DNA of 64,000 nt from Ideonella oryzae (GTDB taxonomy: Bacteria > Pseudomonadota > Gammaproteobacteria > Burkholderiales > Burkholderiaceae_C): contig NZ_JAMXMC010000003.1 of assembly GCF_024055665.1 (NCBI RefSeq), positions 1-64,000 of the forward strand. Direction: 5' to 3'. Positions within the stretch are counted from its first letter, which is position 1. Every line of letters begins with the position of its first letter. Of the stretch, positions 45,636-53,637 are shown in pieces. A program made the translations under genes and the position numbers. The notes beneath the pieces are model-generated. The model worked only from the letters and a program-made list of their open reading frames with translations. It made no database searches and was not told the origin of the DNA.

Positions 45636-46667
45636 GTGACCCTGCTCGCCTGGCTGCCCGCGGCCTTTCGGCGCACACCGGCTCCTGCGACACCCGCCGG
45701 ACCGGCTTGGTTCCGTCGCGAAGAGGCGATCATGGGCACGGCCATCACCGCCGAGCTTTGGGCCGACAGCCCGGCCCAGGCGGAGCAGGCCCTGGGACTG
45801 GTGATGGACGAAATGCACCGGATCGACCGCTGCATGAGCCCGCACCGGGCGGACTCCGAGCTTTCCCGCATCAACCGGGAGGCAGCGTTGCACCCGGTGC
45901 CGCTGAGCCCGGAAATGGCCCGGCTGATCGACCGGGCCCTGACCTTCTCGGCCCTGTCCGAGGGGGCCTTCGACATCAGCTTTGCCGCGGTGGGCCAGCA
46001 CTACGACTACCGCACCGGCCAGGCGCCGGACGCGGCCACCCTGGCCCAGGCCCGCGCGGCCATCGGCTGGCGCGGCCTGCTGCTGGACCGCGCCGCGGGC
46101 ACCTTGCGCTTTGCCCGGCCGGGCATGCGCATCGACCTGGGCGGCTTTGCCAAGGGCCATGCGGTGGACAACGCCATGGCCCTGCTGCGGGCCCAGGGCA
46201 TCCGCCATGCCATGGTCTCGGCCGGTGGCGACAGCCATGTGCTGGGCGACCGGCGTGGCCGACCGTGGAGCGTGGCCATCCGCGATCCGCGCCGCGAGGG
46301 CGGCGTGGTGGCCGTGCTGCCGCTGGAGGACGTGTCGATCTCGACCTCCGGCGACTACGAGCGCTTCTTCGAGCGCGACGGCGTGCGGCACCACCACCTG
46401 CTGGACCCGCGCACGGGCGAATCCGCCCGCGGCGTGCGCAGCGTGACCATCCTGGCCCCCGATGGCCTGACGTGCGAAGCCCTGTCCAAGATGGTCTTCG
46501 TGCTGGGCCCGGCACGGGGCCTGGCCCTGATCCACACCTTGCCCGACGTCGATGCCGTCGTGATCGACGCCGAGGGCGCCATGCATGTCAGCCAGGGCCT
46601 GGCCCAACCGCTGGCCGAGGGGGCTGCGGCAGTCGCCGCCCCATCCCGGGGAGACCACACACCATGA
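45636..46667 (+). CDS. FAD:protein FMN transferase, ApbE family
   Basis: ApbE transfers FMN from FAD to a Thr/Ser of extracytoplasmic flavoproteins. With GTG 45636 as start the product has 343 residues. Family motifs are REEAIMGTAITAELW (28-42), the FAD-binding LGGFAKGHAVD (168-178), SAGGDSHVLG, and RHHHLLDPRTGESA (251-264). At the metal site the usual D-A-L-S-T reads E281-A-L-S-K285, so the Asp is Glu and the Thr is Lys. No clear signal peptide or lipobox is seen with this start, so localisation is open. GGGTGA lies upstream of the GTG. It heads the operon and overlaps the next gene as ATGA, so its substrate is probably among the following proteins. Confidence 0.85.
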   Translation: MTLLAWLPAAFRRTPAPATPAGPAWFRREEAIMGTAITAELWADSPAQAEQALGLVMDEMHRIDRCMSPHRADSELSRINREAALHPVPLSPEMARLIDRALTFSALSEGAFDISFAAVGQHYDYRTGQAPDAATLAQARAAIGWRGLLLDRAAGTLRFARPGMRIDLGGFAKGHAVDNAMALLRAQGIRHAMVSAGGDSHVLGDRRGRPWSVAIRDPRREGGVVAVLPLEDVSISTSGDYERFFERDGVRHHHLLDPRTGESARGVRSVTILAPDGLTCEALSKMVFVLGPARGLALIHTLPDVDAVVIDAEGAMHVSQGLAQPLAEGAAAVAAPSRGDHTP

Positions 46668-49663
46668 AGCACACCCTTCTTCCCAACCCGGGCCGGCGCC
46701 CGCTCGCCGCCGGTCTGCTGGCGGCACTGGGCCTGCTGGCCGGCCTGGCCGGCTGTTCCGGCAGCACCAGCGGCGGCGGCACCGCCACGGTGGCCGGCGA
46801 TGTGCCGCTGGTCTACGTGAAGCGTGCCGACACCCTGAACCTCAACCCGACCGACGGCGCCCCCTTCGCCCCCGGAGGGGACCTGATGCTGCGCGAGAAG
46901 TCCTCGCCCAGCGCCCCCGAGCACAACCTGACCCAGCAGTTCACCCAGGGCAAGGGTGATGTGTCCGGCCCCGAGGTGTCCTACGACGCCAAGAAGGTGG
47001 TGTTCGCCATGCGCTGCCCCAGCAGCAACACGGCCAAGATCAACGGCGCGGCCGCCTGTACCGGCCGCTGGAACCTCTGGGAATACGACATGAGCAGCGG
47101 CGGGCTCACCGGCGGCAGCTTCCGCCGGCTGACCGCCTCCACCACCGACGACGACGTGGACCCGGTCTACCTGCCGGGTCACCGCGGCTTCGTCTTCACG
47201 TCCAACCGCCAGACCAAGTCCCATCTGGACCAGGCCCTGGGGCGCAGCTATTACGCGCTGGACGAGTACGAGCGCCAGCGCGTGTTCAACCTGCACACCA
47301 TGGATGCCGATGGCGAATCGATCACCCAGATCTCCTTCAACCAGAGCCACGACCGCAGCCCGGTGATCCGTCCCAACGGCGACATCATGTTCTCGCGCTG
47401 GGACCATGTGGGCGACCGCAACCACTTCAAGATCTTCCGCATGAAGCCCGACGGCACGGACATGTTCGTGCTCTACGGCGCCCACAGCGAGGGCAACACC
47501 TACCTGCATCCGCGCGACATGGACCCGTCCGGCAAATACGCCGGCTACCTGTCCACCGATGCCATGCCCCTGCAGCGCTCGAAGGAAGGTGGTGCGCTGC
47601 TGTTGATCGACGCGGCCAACTACTCCGAGCAGAACACGCCGGCCAATTCCACGGTGCCCACCACCGGCGGACAGCAGCAGCTGACCGCGCAGGAACTCAA
47701 CATGGACCGCGGCTTCTCGCGCTACGGCCGCGTGACCACACCCTACCCGCTGTGGGACGGCACCAACCGGCTGCTGGTGGCCTACAAGCCCTGCGAGGTG
47801 ACCCGCAGCGGCGAGGTGGTGCCCTGCGCCAACCTCACGAGCGATGAGATCGCCCGGCTGGAGTCCACCGATCGCACCGAGGCCGAGATCGCGACCGACA
47901 CGGTGCAGGACAACGTGCCGCCGCACTACGCCATCTACATGTTCGACCCGGCCCAGCAGACCTGGCTGGTGGTGGCCGCCCCGCCCGCGGGCTTCATGTA
48001 CATCGACCCGGTGGCCCTGCAGGCGCGCACCGAGCCGCACACGGTGGAGGCCACCAACGTGGACGCCGATCTGGCGGCCCAGGGCCTGGGGCTGCTGGAG
48101 GTGCGCAGCGTCTACGACACCGACGGCCTGGGCCGCATGGGCGACGCGGTGCTGGGCACTGCCGACCTGAAGGGCAGCTGCACCACCGCCATCGCCAAGA
48201 CCACCCCCACCGACGCGCTGGACACCCGCGCCCAGGTGGCCGACCTGATCCGCATGAAGAACCCGGCCGACAGCGCCTACGGCTGCTCGCCCGCCCGCTT
48301 CGTGCGGGCGGTGCGCGCGGTCGCGCCGCCGGCCAACACGATGAACCTGCGCGAGGCCATCGGCGAGACCAACTTCGAGCCGCAGCAGATCCTGGGCTAT
48401 GCGCCGATCGAGCCCGACGGCTCCTTCAAGCTGGTGGTGCCGGCCGACACCCCAATCGGGCTGGCCGTGGTCGATTCGGAAGGCCGTGCCTTCCAGACCC
48501 ACACCAACTGGATCCAGATCCGGCCGGGCGAGCGCCGCACCTGCGACGGTTGCCACAGCCCGCGCCGCGGCGCCTCGCTCAACAGCGGCAGCATCGTCGA
48601 CACCATGCCCTCGGCGCTGCGCAGCGCCCTGGCCTCGGCCCACCTCTCGGGCGAGACCATGGCGTCCACCCGCACCCGGCTGGATGCCAATGCGCTCAAG
48701 CTCGTCTCCGACCTGATCTACCAGGACGCCTGGGCCGACACCACCCAGGCCGGCGTGACCGCCCGGCCCTCGATCAGCCTGCGCTACACCGGCAATGCCG
48801 ACCCCAGCCAGGACCTGGCCACGGCGGCGCCCACCAACGGCGTCATCAACTACCCGGACCACATCCAGCCGCTGTGGACCCGCAACCGGGGCAGCAACAC
48901 CTGCACCAGTTGCCACAACGCCAGCGCCAGCCTGAACCTGCTGGGCACCGTTGCCGGCTCCGGCCGTCTGGCCTCCTATGACGAGCTGCTGATCGGCGAC
49001 CCGGTGATCGACCCCAGCACCGGTCTGCCCAAGACCCAGCTCAAGAACGGCGTGCCCGAGGTGGTGCGTCAGCCTGCCCTGGTGGAAACCAGGGCCAGCG
49101 AGGGTGATGCCCTGGGGCTGGCCCGCAAGAGTCGACTCATGGAGATCCTGGCCGGCCAGTTGCTGATGTCCTCGGCCGACGCGCAGACCACCCATCCCAC
49201 GCCCACCAGCGTCAACCACGCCACCATGCTCAACGCGGCCGAGAAGCGCCTGCTGGCGGAGTGGATGGACCTGGGCGGCAAGTACTACAACGACCCCTTC
49301 AATGCCAACGCCGGCGTGCGCACGATCAGCACGCTCAGCCAGGAGAGCTTCGAGGCCAAGGTGCTGCCCATCTTGAACAGCACCTGCGCCACCTACTGCC
49401 ACATGGGCGTGGGCAGCGGCGCAGGCAAGTCCTTCATCGACAACCGCTTCGTGCTGACCGGCGACCCGGAGGGCGACTACAACGTCACGCTGACGATGAT
49501 CTCGGACACCTGCAACCCTGCCAGCAACACCCTGCTGAGCAAGCCGTCCACCCGCCCCCACCCCAGCGGCGCCACCGGCCAGACCACCGCGGTCCTGCCG
49601 GCCGGCAGCACCGATTTCGCCACCATCGTCCAGTGGATCGCCACCGGCTGCCCCACCCCATGA
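46664..49663 (+). CDS. HzsA-like multihaem lipoprotein with beta-propeller repeats
   Basis: A 999-residue lipoprotein (lipobox LAGC, C31). Residues about 50-330 contain PD40/WD40-like propeller blades (SYDAKKVVFAMR, DPVYLPGHRGFVFTSNRQ, HPRDMDPSGKYAGYLST), and FSRWDHVGDRNHFKIFRM resembles the middle domain of hydrazine synthase alpha. A Greek-key segment ending GERRTCDGCHSPRRG carries haem-c motif 1 (C627, C630, H631); motif 2 is CTSCH (C747-H751); motif 3 is C908-ATY-C912-H913, a CX3CH variant. It is therefore probably a secreted, membrane-anchored c-type cytochrome with electron-transfer or oxidase function. Hydrazine synthesis is not implied; anammox genes are absent. Coupled to apbE and to the next lipoprotein by ATGA overlaps. 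Confidence 0.85.
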   Translation: MKHTLLPNPGRRPLAAGLLAALGLLAGLAGCSGSTSGGGTATVAGDVPLVYVKRADTLNLNPTDGAPFAPGGDLMLREKSSPSAPEHNLTQQFTQGKGDVSGPEVSYDAKKVVFAMRCPSSNTAKINGAAACTGRWNLWEYDMSSGGLTGGSFRRLTASTTDDDVDPVYLPGHRGFVFTSNRQTKSHLDQALGRSYYALDEYERQRVFNLHTMDADGESITQISFNQSHDRSPVIRPNGDIMFSRWDHVGDRNHFKIFRMKPDGTDMFVLYGAHSEGNTYLHPRDMDPSGKYAGYLSTDAMPLQRSKEGGALLLIDAANYSEQNTPANSTVPTTGGQQQLTAQELNMDRGFSRYGRVTTPYPLWDGTNRLLVAYKPCEVTRSGEVVPCANLTSDEIARLESTDRTEAEIATDTVQDNVPPHYAIYMFDPAQQTWLVVAAPPAGFMYIDPVALQARTEPHTVEATNVDADLAAQGLGLLEVRSVYDTDGLGRMGDAVLGTADLKGSCTTAIAKTTPTDALDTRAQVADLIRMKNPADSAYGCSPARFVRAVRAVAPPANTMNLREAIGETNFEPQQILGYAPIEPDGSFKLVVPADTPIGLAVVDSEGRAFQTHTNWIQIRPGERRTCDGCHSPRRGASLNSGSIVDTMPSALRSALASAHLSGETMASTRTRLDANALKLVSDLIYQDAWADTTQAGVTARPSISLRYTGNADPSQDLATAAPTNGVINYPDHIQPLWTRNRGSNTCTSCHNASASLNLLGTVAGSGRLASYDELLIGDPVIDPSTGLPKTQLKNGVPEVVRQPALVETRASEGDALGLARKSRLMEILAGQLLMSSADAQTTHPTPTSVNHATMLNAAEKRLLAEWMDLGGKYYNDPFNANAGVRTISTLSQESFEAKVLPILNSTCATYCHMGVGSGAGKSFIDNRFVLTGDPEGDYNVTLTMISDTCNPASNTLLSKPSTRPHPSGATGQTTAVLPAGSTDFATIVQWIATGCPTP

Positions 49664-50259
49664 TGAAGTCACACCCTCTCCTTCTGGCGCTGGCCGGCCT
49701 GACGCTGGGCGCGGCCCTGGGCCTGAGCGGCTGCGGCGGCGGCAACCCGCTGGGCAATCCCTCGGATGTGCAGAACCCCGCGGGCACCGGCGGTGAAAAG
49801 CTCTCCTTCGCCTACTACCAGAAGTGCATCGAGCCGCTGCTGGTCCAGGCCATCGCCACGCCGTCCGGCGGCACAGCCACCTGCGCCGCAGGCGGTTGCC
49901 ACTCCAATGCCAATGGCACGGGCGGTGCGCTGCGCATCATCGAGACCGCCAGCGTGGTGGACCTCTCCGCCTCGGCCGACACCATCCGCGCCAGCGACAT
50001 CTACAAGAACTTCTACTCCGCCATGGGCGCCAGCGTGCCAGGCAACTCCGCCGAAAGCCGCTTGCTCAACAAGCCGCTGGTGCGGGGCGTGCTGCACGGC
50101 GGCGGCCAGATCCTGGCCAGTGAGAACGACCCGGTGGCCGTGCTGATCCGCTACTGGATCGACCACCCAGCCCCCGAAGGCCAGGACGAGTTCAGCACCG
50201 CTACCTACAGCATGTTCACCCCGGCCGACCCGGCCACCGGCAGCTGCAACACCCAATGA
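49660..50259 (+). CDS. Lipoprotein with CX4CH haem-type motif
   Basis: A 199-residue lipoprotein (lipobox LSGC, C25). After a short Gly/Asn-rich linker it has FAYYQKCIEPLL and then C75-AAGG-C80-H81, an expanded haem-c motif, in a layout like planctomycete-type small cytochrome domains in which an early Cys precedes the CxnCH. Axial ligation and haem attachment are not certain with four spacer residues. C-terminal IRYWIDHPAPEGQDEF resembles the end of such domains. Overlaps both neighbours as ATGA, so it is very likely a partner of the HzsA-like protein. Confidence 0.75.
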   Translation: MMKSHPLLLALAGLTLGAALGLSGCGGGNPLGNPSDVQNPAGTGGEKLSFAYYQKCIEPLLVQAIATPSGGTATCAAGGCHSNANGTGGALRIIETASVVDLSASADTIRASDIYKNFYSAMGASVPGNSAESRLLNKPLVRGVLHGGGQILASENDPVAVLIRYWIDHPAPEGQDEFSTATYSMFTPADPATGSCNTQ

Positions 50260-51095
50260 AGCCCATGCGCACCGCCCACACCCTTGCCGCCGCGCTGCTG
50301 CCGGCCCTGTTGCTGGTGGCGCCCGCCTGGGGGCAGGATGCCGCCACCGCCCCCCCCGCCGACACGGCGTCGGCCCCGGGCATCCTGGACCGCTGGTTCC
50401 CGCCCAAACCCCAAGGCCTGGATGCGCTGGAGCGCCTGCAGGTCACCGCGCCCTTCGTCGAGCTGCACACCGGCCCGGGCCGGGGCTACCCGGTGTTCCA
50501 TGTGGTCGAGCGCGAGGGCTGGATCACCGTCGTGCTGCGCCACACCGACTGGTACAAGGTGCGCACCGAGGACGGCAAGCTCGGCTGGGTCAGCCGCGAG
50601 CAGCTGGCCAGCACGCTCACCGCCTCGGGCGACCGCAAGACCTTCCGCGAGGTGGTGCTGGACGACTACCTGCGCCGCCGCGTCGAGATGGGCGCCACCT
50701 TCGGCCGCTTCGACTCCGAGCCGGTCATCAAGCTCTGGGGCGGCTACCGCCTGTCCGACACGCTCAGCGTGGAGCTGGCCTCCAGCCAGGTGCAGGGCGT
50801 CTATGCCGGCACCAGCCTGTGGCATGTGGCCCTGCTGACCGAGCCCTGGTTCAAGCAGCGCCTCTCGCCCTTCTTCGGCGTGGGCATCGGCCGCTTCCAC
50901 AACGTGCCCAACAAGAGCCTGATCGACGCCCACACCACCGACGCCAACCTGGGCATGGTCACGCTGGGCGTCAAGTACCACCTCAGCGAGCGCTTCGTCG
51001 CCCGGCTGGACTACGAACTCACCACGGCCTTCCTCTCCGACGAGAAGACCTCCGACTACGGCGCCTACAGCGCCGGCCTCTCCTTCTTCTTCTGA
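50256..51095 (+). CDS. SH3-domain outer-membrane beta-barrel protein
   Basis: A 279-residue exported protein: signal peptide to about residue 26 (LLLVAPAWG), a bacterial SH3-like domain at about 60-115 (APFVELHTGPGRGYPVFHVVEREG, then YKVRTEDGKLGWVSREQL), and a C-terminal eight-strand-type beta-barrel ending in FFF, the usual C-terminal Phe of BAM substrates. The SH3 part could bind peptidoglycan and tie the barrel to the wall. Its start overlaps the upstream lipoprotein stop; the next barrel gene follows 12 bases later. Confidence 0.8.
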   Translation: MKPMRTAHTLAAALLPALLLVAPAWGQDAATAPPADTASAPGILDRWFPPKPQGLDALERLQVTAPFVELHTGPGRGYPVFHVVEREGWITVVLRHTDWYKVRTEDGKLGWVSREQLASTLTASGDRKTFREVVLDDYLRRRVEMGATFGRFDSEPVIKLWGGYRLSDTLSVELASSQVQGVYAGTSLWHVALLTEPWFKQRLSPFFGVGIGRFHNVPNKSLIDAHTTDANLGMVTLGVKYHLSERFVARLDYELTTAFLSDEKTSDYGAYSAGLSFFF

Positions 51096-51107
51096 CCCCG
51101 CCTCACC

Positions 51108-51740
51108 ATGCGACGCTCCCTCCTTCCCCTGCTGCTCGCCGCGCCCCTGCTCACTCCCCTGGTCAGCCAGGCGGCCGACGCCGCCAGCGAAGCCCCCGTG
51201 CAGCCGCAGATCGACCGCCGCGACGTGCGGGTGCCGCGCTTCCCTTCCAACGATTTCGAGGTGGGTCTGTTCTTCGGCCCCTATTCCACGCAGAACTTCG
51301 GCAGCAGCATCGCCCTGGGCGGACGCCTGGGCTACCACATCACCGAAGACTTCTTCGTCGAAGCCGCCTACGGCCGCACCACGGTGAGCGACGACGCCTT
51401 CAAGCGCGTGCTGCCGGGCGGCGTCTTCACGCCGGGCGAGAACAAGCTCAGCTACAGCGACCTGTCGGTGGGCGTGAATGTGTTGCCCGGCGAGGTCTTC
51501 CTGGGTCGCGACCATGCCCTGCCCTCGCAGCTCTACCTGATCGCCGGTGCCGGCACCACCCACTTCAACGGCCAGCGCCAGCAGACCTTCAACTTCGGCC
51601 TGGGCACCAAGGTGTACTGGAACGACAGCTTCGCGCTGCGGGTGGACCTGCGCGACCACGTCTTCTCGCTGGACCTGCTGGGCAAGCGCGACAGCACCCA
51701 CAACCTCGAGCTGACCGCCGGCGCCTCCTTCCTGTTCTGA
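51108..51740 (+). CDS. Outer-membrane beta-barrel protein, myxobacterial-type family
   Basis: A 210-residue protein with a signal peptide (TPLVSQA, cut near 22) and a barrel of alternating strands ending in SFLF. The strand NDFEVGLFFGPYSTQNFGSS and LGYHITEDFFVEAAYGRT match the outer-membrane barrel family found in myxobacteria and some other proteobacteria next to gliding-type motors. It pairs with the preceding SH3 barrel; the similarity at the C termini suggests the two are paralogues. Predicted location is the outer membrane. Confidence 0.78.
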   Translation: MRRSLLPLLLAAPLLTPLVSQAADAASEAPVQPQIDRRDVRVPRFPSNDFEVGLFFGPYSTQNFGSSIALGGRLGYHITEDFFVEAAYGRTTVSDDAFKRVLPGGVFTPGENKLSYSDLSVGVNVLPGEVFLGRDHALPSQLYLIAGAGTTHFNGQRQQTFNFGLGTKVYWNDSFALRVDLRDHVFSLDLLGKRDSTHNLELTAGASFLF

Positions 51741-51743
51741 GCC

Positions 51744-52250
51744 ATGCCCATGTTGTTGCGCCGTGCCCTGGTCCTGTCCTCGCTGGGTCTCCTGTCCTTC
51801 ACCGCCGCTCAGGCGGCCACACCCGCCCCGGGCGGCACCGCGCCGGATTTCACCCTGCGCGCCCTGCACGGCCCCAACCTGCGCCTGAAGGAGCAGCGTG
51901 GCCAGGTCGTACTGCTGAACTTCTGGGCCAGCTGGTGCGGCCCTTGCCGTGAAGAGATGCCCCAGCTCGACCGGCTCTACCGCAAGTACCAGTCGGCCGG
52001 CTTCACCCTGTTGGGCGTGAGCGTGGACGACGACCCCAAGGCCGCTGGCGCCATGGCCGACAAGCTGGGCGTGGCCTTCCCGGTGCTGCTCGACAGCGAC
52101 AAGCAGGTCAGCAAGGCCTATGACCTCAGCGCCATGCCCTCGACCGTGCTGATCGACCGCGACGGCCGCGTGCGCTACCTGCACCGCGGCTACCGCGACG
52201 GTTTCATCGCCACCTACGAACAGCAGATCCGCGAGCTGCTGAAGGACTGA
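51744..52250 (+). CDS. TlpA-type periplasmic thioredoxin
   Basis: A 168-residue exported thioredoxin-like protein: signal peptide to about residue 25, then APDFTLRALHG and the redox-active C65-GP-C68 in NFWASWCGPCREEMPQ, and the cis-Pro loop SAMPSTVLID. Proteins of this class reduce or isomerise periplasmic cysteines, including apocytochrome CXXCH. In this operon it may keep the haem-binding cysteines of the two lipoproteins, or the CGC tail of the DUF4266 protein, reduced. Three bases separate it from the neighbouring gene on each side. Confidence 0.9.
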   Translation: MPMLLRRALVLSSLGLLSFTAAQAATPAPGGTAPDFTLRALHGPNLRLKEQRGQVVLLNFWASWCGPCREEMPQLDRLYRKYQSAGFTLLGVSVDDDPKAAGAMADKLGVAFPVLLDSDKQVSKAYDLSAMPSTVLIDRDGRVRYLHRGYRDGFIATYEQQIRELLKD

Positions 52251-52253
52251 GCC

Positions 52254-52499
52254 ATGCCCCTGCCCTTCTCTTCCCCGCCGCGCGCCTTGCTGCTGCTGGG
52301 CCTGGCCCTGGCCGGCCTCTGCGGCGGCTGCAGCACCGAGCCCTGGGTCAAGCCCTACGAGCGCGAGCGCCTGGCCGACCCGATGATGCAGTTCTCGCGC
52401 GAGGTCCTGGCCGACAAGCAGCGCGACCACGTCTACTCGGTGCGCGAAGGCGCCCGCGGCGCCACCGGCGTGCAAGGAGGTGGCTGTGGCTGCAACTGA
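52254..52499 (+). CDS. DUF4266 small lipoprotein
   Basis: An 81-residue protein of the DUF4266 family: hydrophobic signal region, a Cys at 26 (GLCGGC, an atypical lipobox), the family block EPWVKPYERERLADPMMQF, and the invariant-looking tail GGGCGCN with C78 and C80. The C-X-C tail suggests a metal, haem or disulfide role. It is nearly always found with a DUF3570 gene, as here. Its last 14 bases overlap the DUF3570 start, and the AAGGAGG within its 3' end is the DUF3570 ribosome binding site. Confidence 0.88.
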   Translation: MPLPFSSPPRALLLLGLALAGLCGGCSTEPWVKPYERERLADPMMQFSREVLADKQRDHVYSVREGARGATGVQGGGCGCN

Positions 52500-53637
52500 G
52501 CATCGCCTGCCCCGCTGGGGCCGCAGCGCCTGGCGCCTGCTGGCCCCCCTGCTCAAGCTGCTGGGCCTGACCGCGCTGGCCACCCCGGCCGCCCGCGCGG
52601 TGGACCTGCCCCAGGACCACGAGGAAGCGCTCGTCCACCTCTACAACGGCGGTGGCGTCAAGGCCTACGGCCCGGCCCTGCTGGTGCGCAAGAACGTGGC
52701 CGACAAGGTCTCGCTGACCGGCAGCGTCTATGTGGACATGGTCAGCAACGCCTCGATCGACGTGGTGACCACCGCCAGCCCCTTCCGCGAGAACCGCGTG
52801 GAATGGGGCCTGGGCGTGGACCATGTCGAGCAGGACACGCTGATGCACCTGGGTGTCTCGCGCAGCACCGAGCCCGACTACGTGGCCAGCGCCGCCAACC
52901 TGGATGTCTCGCAGGACGTCTTCGGCGGCATGAGCACGGTGGCCCTGGGCTTCACGCTGGGCCAGGACGACGTGGGCCGCCATGGTGAAACAGGCTACTT
53001 CGACCACGCCCGCCACTGGCAGTACCGCCTGGGCCTGACCCAGATCCTCAGCCCGCGCTGGATCGCCTCGGTCAACGGCGAGGCCATCGCCGACGAGGGC
53101 TACCTGGGCAACCCCTACCGGGTGGCACGGGTGTTCGGCGCCTATGTGCCCGAGCGCATGCCGCGCACCCGCACCGCCCGCGCGCTGCAGTTGCGGGTGA
53201 TCGGCGACATCAGCGACGAAGGCGCCAGCGACCGCAGCGCGGTGCGGGCCTCCTACCGCTACTACCGCGACACCTGGGCGGTGCAGGCCCACACGCTCGA
53301 GCTGGGCTACACCCGGCACTTCGGCCCGGACTGGCTGGGCGACGTGGCCGTGCGCCTGAACCACCAAGGAGCCGCCCTGTTCTTCAGCGACAACGCCCAG
53401 AGCGAAACCCTCTACGTCACCCGCAACCGCCAGCTCAGTGCCTTCAACAGCTACGCGTTGGCCGGCAAGGCCAGCTACACGCTGCCGGGCGAGACCGCCC
53501 AGCGCTACGGCCTGCAGCTGAGCGCCAACCTCGAGCTGCTGAGCTTCCGCTACAGCGAGTTCACCGACATCCGCACCGGGCAGCTCTACCACTTCAACGG
53601 GCAGAACCTGCAGCTGCTCCTCACCGGGAAGTTCTGA
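52486..53637 (+). CDS. DUF3570 outer-membrane beta-barrel protein
   Basis: A 383-residue DUF3570 protein with a signal peptide (LLGLTALATPAARA) and a long series of amphipathic strands ending in LLLTGKF, as expected of a large outer-membrane barrel. Recognisable family segments are NKVS-like VADKVSLTGSVYVDMVSNASID and EWGLGVDHVEQDTLMHLG. GTG 52486 is taken as the start because AAGGAGG lies exactly five bases upstream; GTG 52480 is inside that SD. It could be a porin or an electron conduit sheath for the haem lipoproteins, which is inference. Confidence 0.87.
   Translation: MAATEHRLPRWGRSAWRLLAPLLKLLGLTALATPAARAVDLPQDHEEALVHLYNGGGVKAYGPALLVRKNVADKVSLTGSVYVDMVSNASIDVVTTASPFRENRVEWGLGVDHVEQDTLMHLGVSRSTEPDYVASAANLDVSQDVFGGMSTVALGFTLGQDDVGRHGETGYFDHARHWQYRLGLTQILSPRWIASVNGEAIADEGYLGNPYRVARVFGAYVPERMPRTRTARALQLRVIGDISDEGASDRSAVRASYRYYRDTWAVQAHTLELGYTRHFGPDWLGDVAVRLNHQGAALFFSDNAQSETLYVTRNRQLSAFNSYALAGKASYTLPGETAQRYGLQLSANLELLSFRYSEFTDIRTGQLYHFNGQNLQLLLTGKF

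Noticed and set aside
49565-49576. S-G-A-T in the HzsA-like protein as an ApbE flavinylation site
   Set aside because: The preceding Asp and following hydrophobic residue of the target motif are missing (HPSGATGQ), and no FMN-binding fold surrounds it; kept only as a weak possibility.
46664-49663. Hydrazine synthase activity (anammox)
   Set aside because: Similarity is to a domain of the alpha subunit only; beta and gamma subunits and hydrazine dehydrogenase are absent.
46355-49672. A 1105-codon minus-strand frame opposite the HzsA-like gene
   Set aside because: Composition is Val/Gly/His-rich noise, and the plus strand has lipobox, haem motifs and coupled starts.
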